Notes: generated by a model from the sequence alone, not told the origin. Counted from the first letter of the stretch, positions 1 through 6,899 are shown. The stretch: 7,537 nucleotides of DNA from Cyanobacteria bacterium UBA9971 (GCA_003499955.1 DNRP01000001.1:565-8101); one strand, 5' to 3'. Program-made: numbers and translations.

Positions 1-57
1 ACTAACGCCAGAACAAGAAGAGGAAAAAGATCAGGTCCTGTTTCCAAAAAGAAATAA
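1..57 (+). CDS. rpsM: 30S ribosomal protein S13, C-terminal end (partial)
   Basis: The first 18 codons of the window read TNARTRRGKRSGPVSKKK and end in TAA at 55-57. The TNARTRRG...KK tail is the conserved basic C-terminus of S13, which reaches into the decoding and P-site region of the 30S head and contacts tRNA and 16S rRNA. The start and about 85% of the gene lie outside the window. Its place directly upstream of rpsK is the standard bacterial order and supports the call. The spacing to rpsK is 31 bases, so the two are very likely co-transcribed. Confidence 0.95.
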   Translation, partial: TNARTRRGKRSGPVSKKK

Positions 58-88
58 ATAATAAATATAATGGAGAATATAGTTAATT

Positions 89-478
89 ATGGCTAAACCA
101 AAGGCTCGAGTTAAGAAAAAAGAAAAGAAAAATGTACTTCAGGGCAGAGTGCATATTCAATCAACATTTAATAATACAATAGTAACCTCAACAGATATGC
201 TCGGAAATGCAATAGCATGGGCAAGTGCAGGTACCAGTGGATTTAAAGGTGCAAGAAAAGGCACCCCTTTTGCTTCACAATCCGCGGCAGAATTAGTAGC
301 GAAAAGATCCATGGAACAAGGCATGAAAACCGTTGAGGTGTACGTAAAAGGACCTGGTTCAGGCAGAGAAACTGCTATCAGGTCAATACAAGCAGCAGGT
401 CTTGAAATTACATTGATTAAAGATGTAACTCCAATTCCTCACAATGGTTGCAGACCACCAAAGAAAAGAAGAGTCTAA
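89..478 (+). CDS. rpsK: 30S ribosomal protein S11
   Basis: This encodes S11, a component of the 30S platform that binds 16S rRNA near the E site and the Shine-Dalgarno/anti-Shine-Dalgarno helix. The 129-residue product has the usual family length. Hallmarks are a lysine-rich N-terminus, the [12 protein letters not shown] strand (about residues 22-33), [13 protein letters not shown] (about 50-62), the GPGSGRE loop (about 88-94) and the C-terminal [12 protein letters not shown]. The ATG at 89 is preceded by TGGAG at 71-75, somewhat far (13 bases) but the only candidate site. The SAGTSGFKG wording resembles cyanobacterial S11. It sits between rpsM and rpsD in one transcript; nothing is missing or disrupted. 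Confidence 0.98.
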   Translation: MAKPKARVKKKEKKNVLQGRVHIQSTFNNTIVTSTDMLGNAIAWASAGTSGFKGARKGTPFASQSAAELVAKRSMEQGMKTVEVYVKGPGSGRETAIRSIQAAGLEITLIKDVTPIPHNGCRPPKKRRV

Positions 479-495
479 GTAATTAAATAAAAAAC

Positions 496-501
496 AAGGA
501 G
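496..501 (+). promoter_or_regulatory. Ribosome binding site for rpsD (supports a TTG start)
   Basis: AAGGAG lies nine bases before a TTG at 511, and no ATG exists in frame at the expected N-terminus. The protein read from TTG begins MARHTESVCKIC, which aligns residue for residue with the start of four-cysteine S4 proteins, so TTG is the true start. A second weaker AAGGA at 505-509 is too close to be useful. Confidence 0.75.
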
Positions 502-510
502 TCAAGGAAA

Positions 511-1131
511 TTGGCACGACATACAGAATCAGTTTGTAAAATATGCAGAAATGAGGGTAAAAAACTCTTCTTAAAAGGAGATCGATGCAATTCGGCTAAA
601 TGCTCTCAAACCAAAAGACCTTATGGTTCAGGACAACACGGTCAAAACAGAAAAAAATTATCTGAATACGCTATACATTTAAGAGAAAAACAAAAATGTC
701 GTTTTTCATATCTGGTTTCAGAAAAACAATTCTCCAGATATTTTAAAATAGCTGCAGGTAAAACTGGCGTTACAGGTACTGTTTTATTACAGTTACTTGA
801 ATCAAGATTTGATAGCGTTGTTGCTAAAGCAGGATTTACTGCCGGAAGAAAACAGTCAAGACAACTTATCAGACACAGACATTTCATGATTAATGGAAGA
901 ATAGTTGATATTCCTTCATACAGATTAAAAGCCGGTGATAAAATTTCTGTTAAAAAAGGCAGTGAAGAATTAATTAAAACAATTATTGATTCATTAACAC
1001 CGATAGAAGGTGTAAATTGGCTGGAATATGATAAAACAGCCTTAAAAATAACAGTAAAATCTTTACCTGAAAGAGAAGATATTGATCCTACAGTTAAAGA
1101 ACAGCTTATCGTTGAATACTATTCTAAGTAG
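511..1131 (+). CDS. rpsD: 30S ribosomal protein S4, zinc-binding (C+) form, TTG start
   Basis: S4 is a primary 16S rRNA binding protein that nucleates assembly of the 30S body; in some bacteria it also represses its own operon. The 206-residue length is typical. Cysteines at 9, 12, 26 and 31 (CKIC...CNSAKC) have the same positions as in the zinc-binding S4 of Thermus, so this is the metal-binding form. The RPYGSGQHGQ motif follows (about 37-46). The S4 RNA-binding domain spans about residues 96-160 (ESRFDSVV, RQSRQLIRHRHFMINGR, VDIPSYRLKAGD), and the C-terminus LIVEYYSK is the family ending. Lying between rpsK and rpoA is the arrangement of the E. coli alpha operon; from memory, photosynthetic cyanobacteria usually keep rpsD elsewhere. 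Confidence 0.97.
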   Translation: MARHTESVCKICRNEGKKLFLKGDRCNSAKCSQTKRPYGSGQHGQNRKKLSEYAIHLREKQKCRFSYLVSEKQFSRYFKIAAGKTGVTGTVLLQLLESRFDSVVAKAGFTAGRKQSRQLIRHRHFMINGRIVDIPSYRLKAGDKISVKKGSEELIKTIIDSLTPIEGVNWLEYDKTALKITVKSLPEREDIDPTVKEQLIVEYYSK

Positions 1132-1155
1132 GTCTAGGAGGTTATAATACCAGTC

Positions 1156-2124
1156 ATGGATTTAAAAATAAAATGCGTAAATACAACAACAGATTCTGAT
1201 GGTTCAATATATGGCAAGTTTGTCATCGAGCCGTTAGAAAGAGGTTATGGCACAACAATCGGTAACGCTCTTAGAAGAGTGCTATTATCAAGTCTTGAAG
1301 GCTCAGCTGTAACTTCCGTAAGAATCGAAGGCATCACTCATGAATATACTTCAATACCTGGTGTTGTTGAAGATGTAACAGATATTCTTCTTAACATCAA
1401 AGGTCTTGTTGTTAAAACAGAAGACAATGATGTTTATAATTTAAGATTAGATGTCGACAGATCCGGTCCTGTTTTAGCCAGTGATCTTCAATTGCCCGCA
1501 GGTGTTAAAGTAATAAATCCTGATTGGTTACTTTGTACTATAGCTGAAGGTGGAAGCTTCCACGCTGACATAGTTGTTGAATCAGGAAAAGGCTATGTAA
1601 CAACAGATATGCTTCCTCAAAGCAAATATGCATCCTCAATTGATGTGTTGCCTTTGGATGCTGTATATATGCCTATTAGAAAAGTGAGCTATACAGTAGA
1701 AAATACTCGTGTAGGAAATGTAACGGATTTTGACAAGGTTATAATTGAAGTTTGGTCTAACGGAAGTATTGAAGTTAATGTTGCGCTTAGTAAAGCAGCT
1801 AATTTATTAATCGAACACTTCCTTCCTATAGCTTCATTGACGGGTCAAACTACTGTTATAGGAACAACACCTGTTGAAGAAGAACCGGAACCAGAAGCAA
1901 AAACTCCTTCAATCGGTATCGAAGAGCTTGATCTTTCTGTAAGAGCTTATAACTGCTTAAAAAGAGCAAGTATTAATTCACTCGAAGAATTATTATTAAA
2001 GTCTGAACATGATTTATTAAACATTAAAAACTTTGGTAAAAAATCTTCTGATGAAGTTATCGAAAGACTTACCGCTTTTGGGTTAAAACTTAAGCCAAAT
2101 CCTGAAAACCTGGAAGAAGAATAA
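1156..2124 (+). CDS. rpoA: DNA-directed RNA polymerase subunit alpha
   Basis: This is the alpha subunit, which dimerises to scaffold assembly of beta and beta' and contacts promoter UP elements and activators through its C-terminal domain. The 322 residues are full length. The N-terminal domain (about 1-230) contains FVIEPLERGYGTTIGNALRRVLLSS (22-46, the dimerisation segment) and EGITHEYTSIPGVVEDV (58-74). An acidic linker, EEEPEPEAK (241-249), leads to the C-terminal domain (about 253-315). R263, N266 and the GKK at 294-296 match the E. coli DNA-contact residues R265, N268 and the G296-K298 area. The string LSVRAYNCLKRA is characteristic of cyanobacterial RpoA. The start is ATG 1156 with AGGAGG at 1136-1141, spacing 14. 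It lies 24 bases after rpsD and is followed by a repeat-filled gap before rplQ. Confidence 0.98.
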   Translation: MDLKIKCVNTTTDSDGSIYGKFVIEPLERGYGTTIGNALRRVLLSSLEGSAVTSVRIEGITHEYTSIPGVVEDVTDILLNIKGLVVKTEDNDVYNLRLDVDRSGPVLASDLQLPAGVKVINPDWLLCTIAEGGSFHADIVVESGKGYVTTDMLPQSKYASSIDVLPLDAVYMPIRKVSYTVENTRVGNVTDFDKVIIEVWSNGSIEVNVALSKAANLLIEHFLPIASLTGQTTVIGTTPVEEEPEPEAKTPSIGIEELDLSVRAYNCLKRASINSLEELLLKSEHDLLNIKNFGKKSSDEVIERLTAFGLKLKPNPENLEEE

Positions 2125-2130
2125 AACTGC

Positions 2131-2226
2131 TGTCATTCCGAACGACCAACGGGAGCGTGCGAATCGCAAGGTATTGCAAGATTATGAGATTGCCACGTCG
2201 GTGCTTTGCCCCTCCTCTCAATGACA
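2131..2226. repeat. Dispersed palindromic-ended repeat, long copy (96 bp)
   Basis: The block opens with TGTCATT and closes with AATGACA, which are exact reverse complements, and begins six bases after the rpoA stop codon. Internally it has GC-richer DNA (CGACCAACGGGAGCGTGCG) than the surroundings and the segment AGATTGCCACG (2187-2197). The same termini and the same AGATTGCCACG segment recur in one orientation at 5044-5093, which shows it is a dispersed family rather than a one-off hairpin. The wording TGTCATTGCGAG / GATTGCCACG resembles REP- or MITE-like intergenic repeats seen in many bacterial genomes (recalled, not searched). It encodes nothing. It could fold in RNA and act on rpoA/rplQ message processing. 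Confidence 0.8.
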
Positions 2227-2269
2227 ATACAAATAATAATTAATCAGTTAAACATAAAGGAATATAACA

Positions 2270-2716
2270 ATGCGGCACCAGTGCAAAAGACATACATTAT
2301 CAAGACCTGCAGACCAGAGAAAAGCTCTTTTAAGAACATTAGCTACCTCATTATTTGCTTATGGTGAAATACAAATCACCATGCCGAGAGCTAAAGCCTT
2401 AAGACCTTATGCTGAAAAATTAATTTCTCTTGGAAAAAAAGGCGATTTGCATTCAAGAAGACAAGCTGCTGCATTCATATATGATCAAACTATTGAAGGT
2501 GTTGTTTGTTCAGATTGCAAAACATTTAAACCTTCTAAAGATGATGCAAAAAAATGTGAGTGCGGTGGAAAAGCTACTGAAAAAACTATCTTAAGAAAAT
2601 TATTTTCAGAAGTCGCTCCAAATTACACAGAAAGAAACGGCGGATATATCAGAATTTTAAGAATGCCGCCAAGAAGAGGCGATAACTCTGAAATGGCTCT
2701 TATACAGCTAGTATAA
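2270..2716 (+). CDS. rplQ: 50S ribosomal protein L17 with a four-cysteine insertion
   Basis: L17 is a 50S subunit protein located near the exit-tunnel side. The N-terminal half (SRPADQRKALLRTLATSL, residues 11-28; RAKALRPYAEKLISLGKKGDLHSRRQ, 40-65) and the C-terminal part (LFSEVAPNYTERNGGYIRIL, 111-130; RRGDNSEMALIQLV, 135-148) match the family, with closest wording to cyanobacterial L17. The 148-residue length exceeds the usual ~116-127. About 32 residues are inserted between YIYD-type residues (70-72) and the LF (111-112) of the next helix. The insertion carries C80-x2-C83 and C96-x-C98-G-G, a zinc-ribbon-like layout. The reading frame is continuous through it. The start ATG 2270 has AAAGGA at 2256-2261. 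The gene follows the repeat after rpoA and precedes truA by 13 bases. Confidence 0.95.
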   Translation: MRHQCKRHTLSRPADQRKALLRTLATSLFAYGEIQITMPRAKALRPYAEKLISLGKKGDLHSRRQAAAFIYDQTIEGVVCSDCKTFKPSKDDAKKCECGGKATEKTILRKLFSEVAPNYTERNGGYIRILRMPPRRGDNSEMALIQLV

Positions 2717-2729
2717 ATCGGTATAAAAA

Positions 2730-3590
2730 ATGCGGGAAAATACTCTGAAAATTGAAAATAATAAACTTGAATCTGAAGGAAGCAATTTCTTCAGATATAG
2801 TTTAATTGTGGAATATGTTGGATGGGGATTTTTCGGCAGCCAAAGACAGCCTAATGTAAAAACAGTTCAATCAGAACTGGAAAATGCATTAAAAAAATTG
2901 CTGCAATATGATGTTAAAGTAATTTTTTCAGGAAGAACCGACAGGGGAGTGCATGCCAAAAATCAGGTTGCACATTTTAATGTTCCGTTTGAACTGAATT
3001 TAAACAGATTTTTGTATTCATTAAATTCAATTTTATCCGAGCATCTAAGCGTAAAAAATGTACAGAAAGTAGATAGAACCTTTCACAGCCAATTAAGCGC
3101 AAAATACAGATGGTACAGATATACAATAAATAATCAGCCACAGCGTTCAGTGTGGTTAGACAAAACAAGCTGTCATATTTATGAAAAACTGAATGTTGAA
3201 TCAATGAGAAAAGCTCTTAATTATTTGATCGGAAAGCATGACTTTACCAGCTTCAAAAAGGTAAACACTCCTAATCCCGTTAAGGAATGTGTTATGTATA
3301 ATGCCGAAATAAGCGAAAAATCAGGAGTTATTAATATTGATTTGATTGCAAACAGATTTTTGTATAATATGATAAGAATAATAGCCGGTACATTAATCGA
3401 AATCGGCAAAGGAATTTATCCTCCTGAACATATGCTAAAAGTTCTTGAGGCTAAAGACAGGACCATTGCAGGTTTTACCGCGGAAGCATGCGGATTAACT
3501 TTTATGATGGTCGGATATGACGAAAAATACGATATAAAAGCAACTATGGAGATAAACAATAATGAAAACTTACTCGGCAAAGCCTCTTGA
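2730..3590 (+). CDS. truA: tRNA pseudouridine(38-40) synthase TruA
   Basis: TruA converts uridines 38-40 in the anticodon stem-loop of many tRNAs to pseudouridine in the cytoplasm. The catalytic aspartate is D71 in [18 protein letters not shown] (residues 66-83). Other family blocks are [20 protein letters not shown] (28-47), the KYRWYRY segment near 125-131 and [15 protein letters not shown] (about 208-222). At 286 residues it is slightly longer than usual (~250-270). The N-terminal ~20 residues before FRYSLIVEY are polar and not conserved-looking. The ATG at 2730 has no good Shine-Dalgarno sequence, so translation may be coupled to the rplQ stop 13 bases upstream. Its 3' end overlaps rplM by 29 bases in another frame. 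Placement between rplQ and rplM is common in Firmicutes and cyanobacteria. Confidence 0.96.
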   Translation: MRENTLKIENNKLESEGSNFFRYSLIVEYVGWGFFGSQRQPNVKTVQSELENALKKLLQYDVKVIFSGRTDRGVHAKNQVAHFNVPFELNLNRFLYSLNSILSEHLSVKNVQKVDRTFHSQLSAKYRWYRYTINNQPQRSVWLDKTSCHIYEKLNVESMRKALNYLIGKHDFTSFKKVNTPNPVKECVMYNAEISEKSGVINIDLIANRFLYNMIRIIAGTLIEIGKGIYPPEHMLKVLEAKDRTIAGFTAEACGLTFMMVGYDEKYDIKATMEINNNENLLGKAS

Positions 3591-4005
3591 AGTAGAAGCT
3601 AAGTGGTATGTTTTAGATGCATCAAACTACACACTTGGTAGATTGGCATCTTTAGCAGCTAATATTTTACGCGGAAAAATTAAACCGGAATACACACCTC
3701 ATATTGATATGGGTGATTTTGTAATAGTTATTAACGCTGAAAAAGTGAAAATAACCGGTAAAAAAGAAACAGATAAAATTTATTACCACCACACAGGTTT
3801 TCCGGGTGGTTTAAGACAAATCAGTTATAAAGATCAAATGAAAAAAGATGCTAGAGTGCCTATCGAAAAAGCTGTTAAAGGCATGCTTCCTCATAACACT
3901 TTAGGACATACTCAATTTACCAAATTAAAAGTATATGTCGGGTCTGAGCATCCTCATCAAGCTCAACAACCTGTTGAATATAAAGAACCGGAGGTTATTA
4001 AATAA
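3562..4005 (+). CDS. rplM: 50S ribosomal protein L13
   Basis: L13 is an early-assembly 50S protein that binds 23S rRNA. The 147-residue product shows the family blocks [17 protein letters not shown] (14-30), the ILRGK and [25 protein letters not shown] stretches (about 35-69), [12 protein letters not shown] (74-85) and [20 protein letters not shown] (108-127), ending with the EHPHQAQQP motif. ATG 3562 lies inside the last codons of truA, and GGAG at 3548-3551 gives a good spacing, so initiation occurs within the upstream gene. It runs into rpsI through a TAATG junction. A gene order of rplM directly before rpsI is near-universal in bacteria. Confidence 0.98.
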   Translation: MKTYSAKPLEVEAKWYVLDASNYTLGRLASLAANILRGKIKPEYTPHIDMGDFVIVINAEKVKITGKKETDKIYYHHTGFPGGLRQISYKDQMKKDARVPIEKAVKGMLPHNTLGHTQFTKLKVYVGSEHPHQAQQPVEYKEPEVIK

Positions 4006-4400
4006 TGGCAGATACTGAATTCAGGGGCACCGGACGCAGAAAATGCGCAGTTGCAAGTGTAAAACTAGTTCCCGGTAAAGGAAAAGTTATAATTAATAAT
4101 AAAACTGCTAAAGAATATTTTGGCGGAAGAGCAGTGCTTGAAATGATGGTATATCAGCCGCTTATTCTTACCGAAAAACAAGATAATTTTGATGTAAGAG
4201 TAAAAGTTTTGGGCGGCGGTGTAAGTTCGCAAGCAGGAGCAATCAGACACGGCATTTCCAGAGCTTTACTTGTTGTTAATGAAGAAAACAAGCCAATTCT
4301 GCGTTCAGAAGGTCTTTTAACAAGAGATCCAAGAGTTAAAGAACGTAAAAAATTCGGAAGAAAACGTGCAAGAAAAAGATTCCAATTCTCAAAACGTTAA
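4005..4400 (+). CDS. rpsI: 30S ribosomal protein S9
   Basis: S9 sits in the 30S head, and its extreme C-terminal arginine contacts P-site tRNA. The 131-residue product has [19 protein letters not shown] (6-24), the [11 protein letters not shown] stretch (about 30-40), [21 protein letters not shown] (68-88) and the basic tail [22 protein letters not shown], whose SKR end is the functional signature. ATG 4005 shares its A with the TAA stop of rplM. GGAGG at 3990-3994 is a strong ribosome binding site. This is the last gene of the operon; a terminator follows 22 bases downstream. Confidence 0.98.
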   Translation: MADTEFRGTGRRKCAVASVKLVPGKGKVIINNKTAKEYFGGRAVLEMMVYQPLILTEKQDNFDVRVKVLGGGVSSQAGAIRHGISRALLVVNEENKPILRSEGLLTRDPRVKERKKFGRKRARKRFQFSKR

Positions 4401-4421
4401 TTCTATTTTTTTTCGTAAATC

Positions 4422-4459
4422 AAAACAGCCACCCGATTTAATTCAGGTGGCTGTTTTTT
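4422..4459. terminator. Bidirectional intrinsic terminator between convergent rpsI and cheW
   Basis: A perfect 12-base stem, AAAACAGCCACC (4422-4433) and GGTGGCTGTTTT (4446-4457), encloses a 12-base loop and is followed by six T residues (4454-4459). The GC-rich core and T-run are the classic rho-independent form for the ribosomal operon. Because the stem begins with AAAA on the + strand, the - strand reading ends in TTTT, so the same hairpin can stop the chemotaxis transcript arriving from the right. It is placed between the rpsI stop (4400) and the cheW stop (4479). Confidence 0.93.
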
Positions 4460-4478
4460 CCCTGTGACAGAAGGGTTA

Positions 4479-5015
4479 TTATGCTGTTTTTACTTCTACT
4501 GCAACAATTTCTTCAGATTGATTGAGAGATTTTGCAAAATTAGAAAGATTTTTTAAATCTTTAACTTCGCTATGGGAGAGAAATTTTTGAGGATTTATCA
4601 GGATAAGCAGCCTGTCTTGCAATTTGCCGACACCCCACAGAAAATCCGTATCGTCTTCCATATCAACAGGAGGCGGTACTATATCATCTGTTTTAAGGTG
4701 AATAACTTCTGATACGGCATCTACAATTAATCCGATAATTTCATGCTCAACATCAAGCACCATAATCCTTGAATCGTTTTCATTGCAATTATTTTTGACA
4801 TCAAGACTGAATTTTTTTCTGCCGTCAATAACAGGAATAATGCGACCTCTGAGGTTTATCACACCTTCCACAAAAGATGGGGTTTTAGGAAGCTTTGTTG
4901 CAGACCTAACCATTATTATTTCCTGCACATTTGTAATAGGAACTGCATATTCTTCTTTTCCCAGCTGGAAAATTATTAGCTGTATTTCTTTTTGATCGGT
5001 AAAATCTTTTATCAT
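4479..5015 (-). CDS. cheW: CheW-like chemotaxis coupling protein
   Basis: CheW proteins link chemoreceptors to the histidine kinase CheA in membrane-associated arrays. The 178-residue product is a single CheW domain: LIIFQLGKEEYAVPITNVQEII (about 13-34), TPSFVEGVINLRGRIIPVID (45-64, with the family N-L-R-G motif, R57), IGLIVDAVSEVIHL (94-107) and GVGKLQDRLLILINPQKFL (128-146). It has no kinase or response-regulator domain. About 30 residues after 147 form a polar helical-looking tail ending in acidic/valine residues, longer than in E. coli CheW. The usual D-L-R after NLRG is D-G-R here (64-66). AAAGGAG (5027-5033, complement) gives good spacing for ATG 5013-5015. It is downstream of the receptor gene on the same strand and likely shares its transcript. 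Confidence 0.93.
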   Translation of the reverse strand: MIKDFTDQKEIQLIIFQLGKEEYAVPITNVQEIIMVRSATKLPKTPSFVEGVINLRGRIIPVIDGRKKFSLDVKNNCNENDSRIMVLDVEHEIIGLIVDAVSEVIHLKTDDIVPPPVDMEDDTDFLWGVGKLQDRLLILINPQKFLSHSEVKDLKNLSNFAKSLNQSEEIVAVEVKTA

Positions 5016-5026
5016 TTATTATTCAT

Positions 5027-5033
5027 CTCCTTT
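5027..5033 (-). promoter_or_regulatory. Ribosome binding site of cheW
   Basis: AAAGGAG on the - strand lies 11 bases before the cheW ATG. It confirms the start and shows that cheW can be translated independently of the receptor gene upstream. Confidence 0.75.
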
Positions 5034-5043
5034 AGTTTTTAAG

Positions 5044-5093
5044 TGTCATTGAGAGTCTATTAGATTGCCACGGGCTTACCCCTCGCAATGACA
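5044..5093. repeat. Dispersed palindromic-ended repeat, short copy (50 bp)
   Basis: TGTCATTGAGAG (5044-5055) and CTCGCAATGACA (5082-5093) are 12-base inverted ends with one mismatch. The middle contains AGATTGCCACG (5062-5072 region) and CCCCTC, both also present in the 96-bp copy at 2131-2226 in the same order and orientation. This copy lacks most of the left internal part of the long one. It lies five bases beyond the receptor stop codon, between the receptor and cheW genes, so in RNA it would form a hairpin in the intercistronic region. It has no T-run next to it and is not an obvious terminator. Confidence 0.85.
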
Positions 5094-5098
5094 AGTAT

Positions 5099-6811
5099 CT
5101 AGATTTTGAATACTGACACTTGTTTTGTGAGTGTTTCTGCAACAGAAGCAAGAGTTTGAGCACTTGCGCTTATTTCTTCAAGACTTGCTGTTTGTTCTTC
5201 GGTGATACTGGAAATCTCTTCCGCGCTTGCGGCTGTTTCTTCTGTTATTGCAGAGATATTTTCCATCATTCTAACCACATTATCAGCATTTGTTGACAAT
5301 ATTTGAGAGTCTTTAGCTATAGTTACAGCGCTTAAATTTACGTTTTCGGATACGTGGTTGAGTTGTTCAAGTATTTCTCCTGTTTCTTGAACTATTTTAA
5401 CCCCTTCCTCTATTTTTACAACGGCACTTTCCGTTGCAGCTACTGATTGACCAACTTTTGTCTGAATTTCTTTAATCATACCTGTAATGTTTGCAGTAGC
5501 GCCACCTGCTTGGCCAGCCAATTTTTTAACTTCTTCCGCGACAACAGCAAATCCTTTTCCGTGTTCTCCTGCTCTTGCTGCTTCTATCGCTGCGTTAAGA
5601 GCTAACAGGTTTGTTTGTCCGGCTATTCCTTTAATAAGTTCTGTTATTTCTCCAATATTTTCACTCAATTTTTTCAAATCACCTATATCATTAGCAATAT
5701 TACCTGTAGCTGATTTGATTTCAAGCATTTTATCAGCGGCGAGTTTTGCATTTTTAGAACCTTGAGTTGAAGATTTTTTTGCTTCTTCTGTTGCTTTAGC
5801 TCCTTCATTGGCATTTTGGGTTATTTGTTGAATTGCGTGTGTCATTTTATTAACATTTTCAAGGCTTAAATTTATATTATTCGCCATTTCCTGGGTGCCT
5901 TGCGCTAACTGTGTTGTGCTGTTAGCCGTTTGTTGAGCGCCTTGGGCTGTTTGTTCCGAGGATGCACTCATTTCTTCCGAATTTGCTGAAATATCTTCTG
6001 CTGATTGCGCCACTGCCCCTACTAGCCCTTTCAAAGTTGCAACCGTTGCATTTAATGCTTGTGCAAGAACTCCTATTTCATCTTTTGCGTTGTTATCTAC
6101 ATTTTTAACCTTTAAATTGCCTTCCGCTACTTCTTTTAAGTTCGCTACGACTTGCTCTACAGGTTTTGCAATCAAGTTTGCTATTAATAACCCTATTGAT
6201 ACTGCTACTAAAACAGCTAAAATTATTACTGAAATTATTATTGTCGTTGCCGTATTTGCATCTTTTTCTGCCTGAATATGCACTTTATTAGCTGTTTCTT
6301 GATTGTAATCGGCTATATTTCTTAGATGCACATTAGTATCATCTAACAATGCTTTGTTAGTAGAAAAATAAATATAAGCTTTTTCTGATTGACCATTTTT
6401 TATCATTTCAAGTAAAGCTGTTCTAACTGTTCTATATTGTGCAAGTCCTTCTTTTAAAGCTATAAGCTGTTCCTTCTCATATGGATCTAATTTTGTTTTT
6501 TCATAATTTTCAACATCTTTATTAAATTTATCCGCTCTAATTTTAAGATCCTCAAGATATTTTTTTTGTTTAGATTTATCTTTTGTTAACATCAATGCCA
6601 ACATGTTGGTTTCATTAGCTCTAATATGAGTTCTACAGTCATTTAGCCATACTACAGGCAAAAGTCTGTTATTATATAATGAAGACATGTCACTTGCTGT
6701 TTTTTTGGTAAAATAATAACCTACAAATCCTACCAGACCAATAAATACAACACAAAGACTAATTAAAACCAGAAGCTTTTGAATAATTTTCAAATTTTTT
6801 AACCAATTCAT
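5099..6811 (-). CDS. Methyl-accepting chemotaxis protein (4-helix-bundle sensor, HAMP, signalling domain)
   Basis: This is a transmembrane chemoreceptor that senses outside signals and controls CheA through CheW. From ATG 6811 it has 570 residues. A basic N-terminus and TM1 (about 12-34) precede a ~150-residue external helical domain (35-187) that resembles the 4HB_MCP type, including the conserved [14 protein letters not shown] stretch. TM2 is about 188-214 ([21 protein letters not shown]), the HAMP linker about 215-265, and a long coiled-coil signalling domain 270-565. The hairpin tip [20 protein letters not shown] (396-415) with GFAVVAEEV (420-428) is intact, so CheW/CheA contacts should work. 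Glu/Gln-rich helices at 278-310 and 526-550 hold candidate methylation sites. There is no C-terminal CheR-binding pentapeptide. The frame stays open to a TTG at 6895, but only the ATG has a good ribosome site. The ligand is unknown. Confidence 0.93.
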   Translation of the reverse strand: MNWLKNLKIIQKLLVLISLCVVFIGLVGFVGYYFTKKTASDMSSLYNNRLLPVVWLNDCRTHIRANETNMLALMLTKDKSKQKKYLEDLKIRADKFNKDVENYEKTKLDPYEKEQLIALKEGLAQYRTVRTALLEMIKNGQSEKAYIYFSTNKALLDDTNVHLRNIADYNQETANKVHIQAEKDANTATTIIISVIILAVLVAVSIGLLIANLIAKPVEQVVANLKEVAEGNLKVKNVDNNAKDEIGVLAQALNATVATLKGLVGAVAQSAEDISANSEEMSASSEQTAQGAQQTANSTTQLAQGTQEMANNINLSLENVNKMTHAIQQITQNANEGAKATEEAKKSSTQGSKNAKLAADKMLEIKSATGNIANDIGDLKKLSENIGEITELIKGIAGQTNLLALNAAIEAARAGEHGKGFAVVAEEVKKLAGQAGGATANITGMIKEIQTKVGQSVAATESAVVKIEEGVKIVQETGEILEQLNHVSENVNLSAVTIAKDSQILSTNADNVVRMMENISAITEETAASAEEISSITEEQTASLEEISASAQTLASVAETLTKQVSVFKI

Positions 6812-6821
6812 GCTACTTTTT

Positions 6822-6828
6822 CCCTTTC
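6822..6828 (-). promoter_or_regulatory. Ribosome binding site of the chemoreceptor gene
   Basis: GAAAGGG on the - strand lies ten bases before ATG 6811. The alternative TTG start 84 bases further upstream has only A/T-rich sequence in front of it. The ATG start also puts TM1 close to the N-terminus, as in other receptors of this class. Confidence 0.6.
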
Positions 6829-6899
6829 TGTCACTACTAATTACTCTTAAATGTGCTTCCTTACAATAATTTTTAAGATTATTGATAAAAATCAAATTT

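Noticed and set aside
642..887. 81-codon open frame on the - strand inside rpsD
   Set aside because: It lies wholly within the strongly supported S4 gene on the opposite strand and resembles no known protein.
2131..2226. Intrinsic terminator or attenuator after rpoA
   Set aside because: There is no GC-rich stem followed directly by a T-run, and the downstream operon genes need read-through; the sequence matches the second repeat copy instead.
2977..3409. Two - strand open frames (75 and 62 codons) inside truA
   Set aside because: They are antisense to a conserved TruA coding region and have no recognisable features.
2131..5093. CRISPR-like array from the repeated segment
   Set aside because: Only two copies are present, almost 3 kb apart, of different lengths, with genes between them.
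5487..5765. 92-codon + strand open frame within the chemoreceptor gene
   Set aside because: It is antisense to the most conserved part of the signalling domain; its Ala/Pro/Ser-rich product is a by-product of the codons on the other strand.
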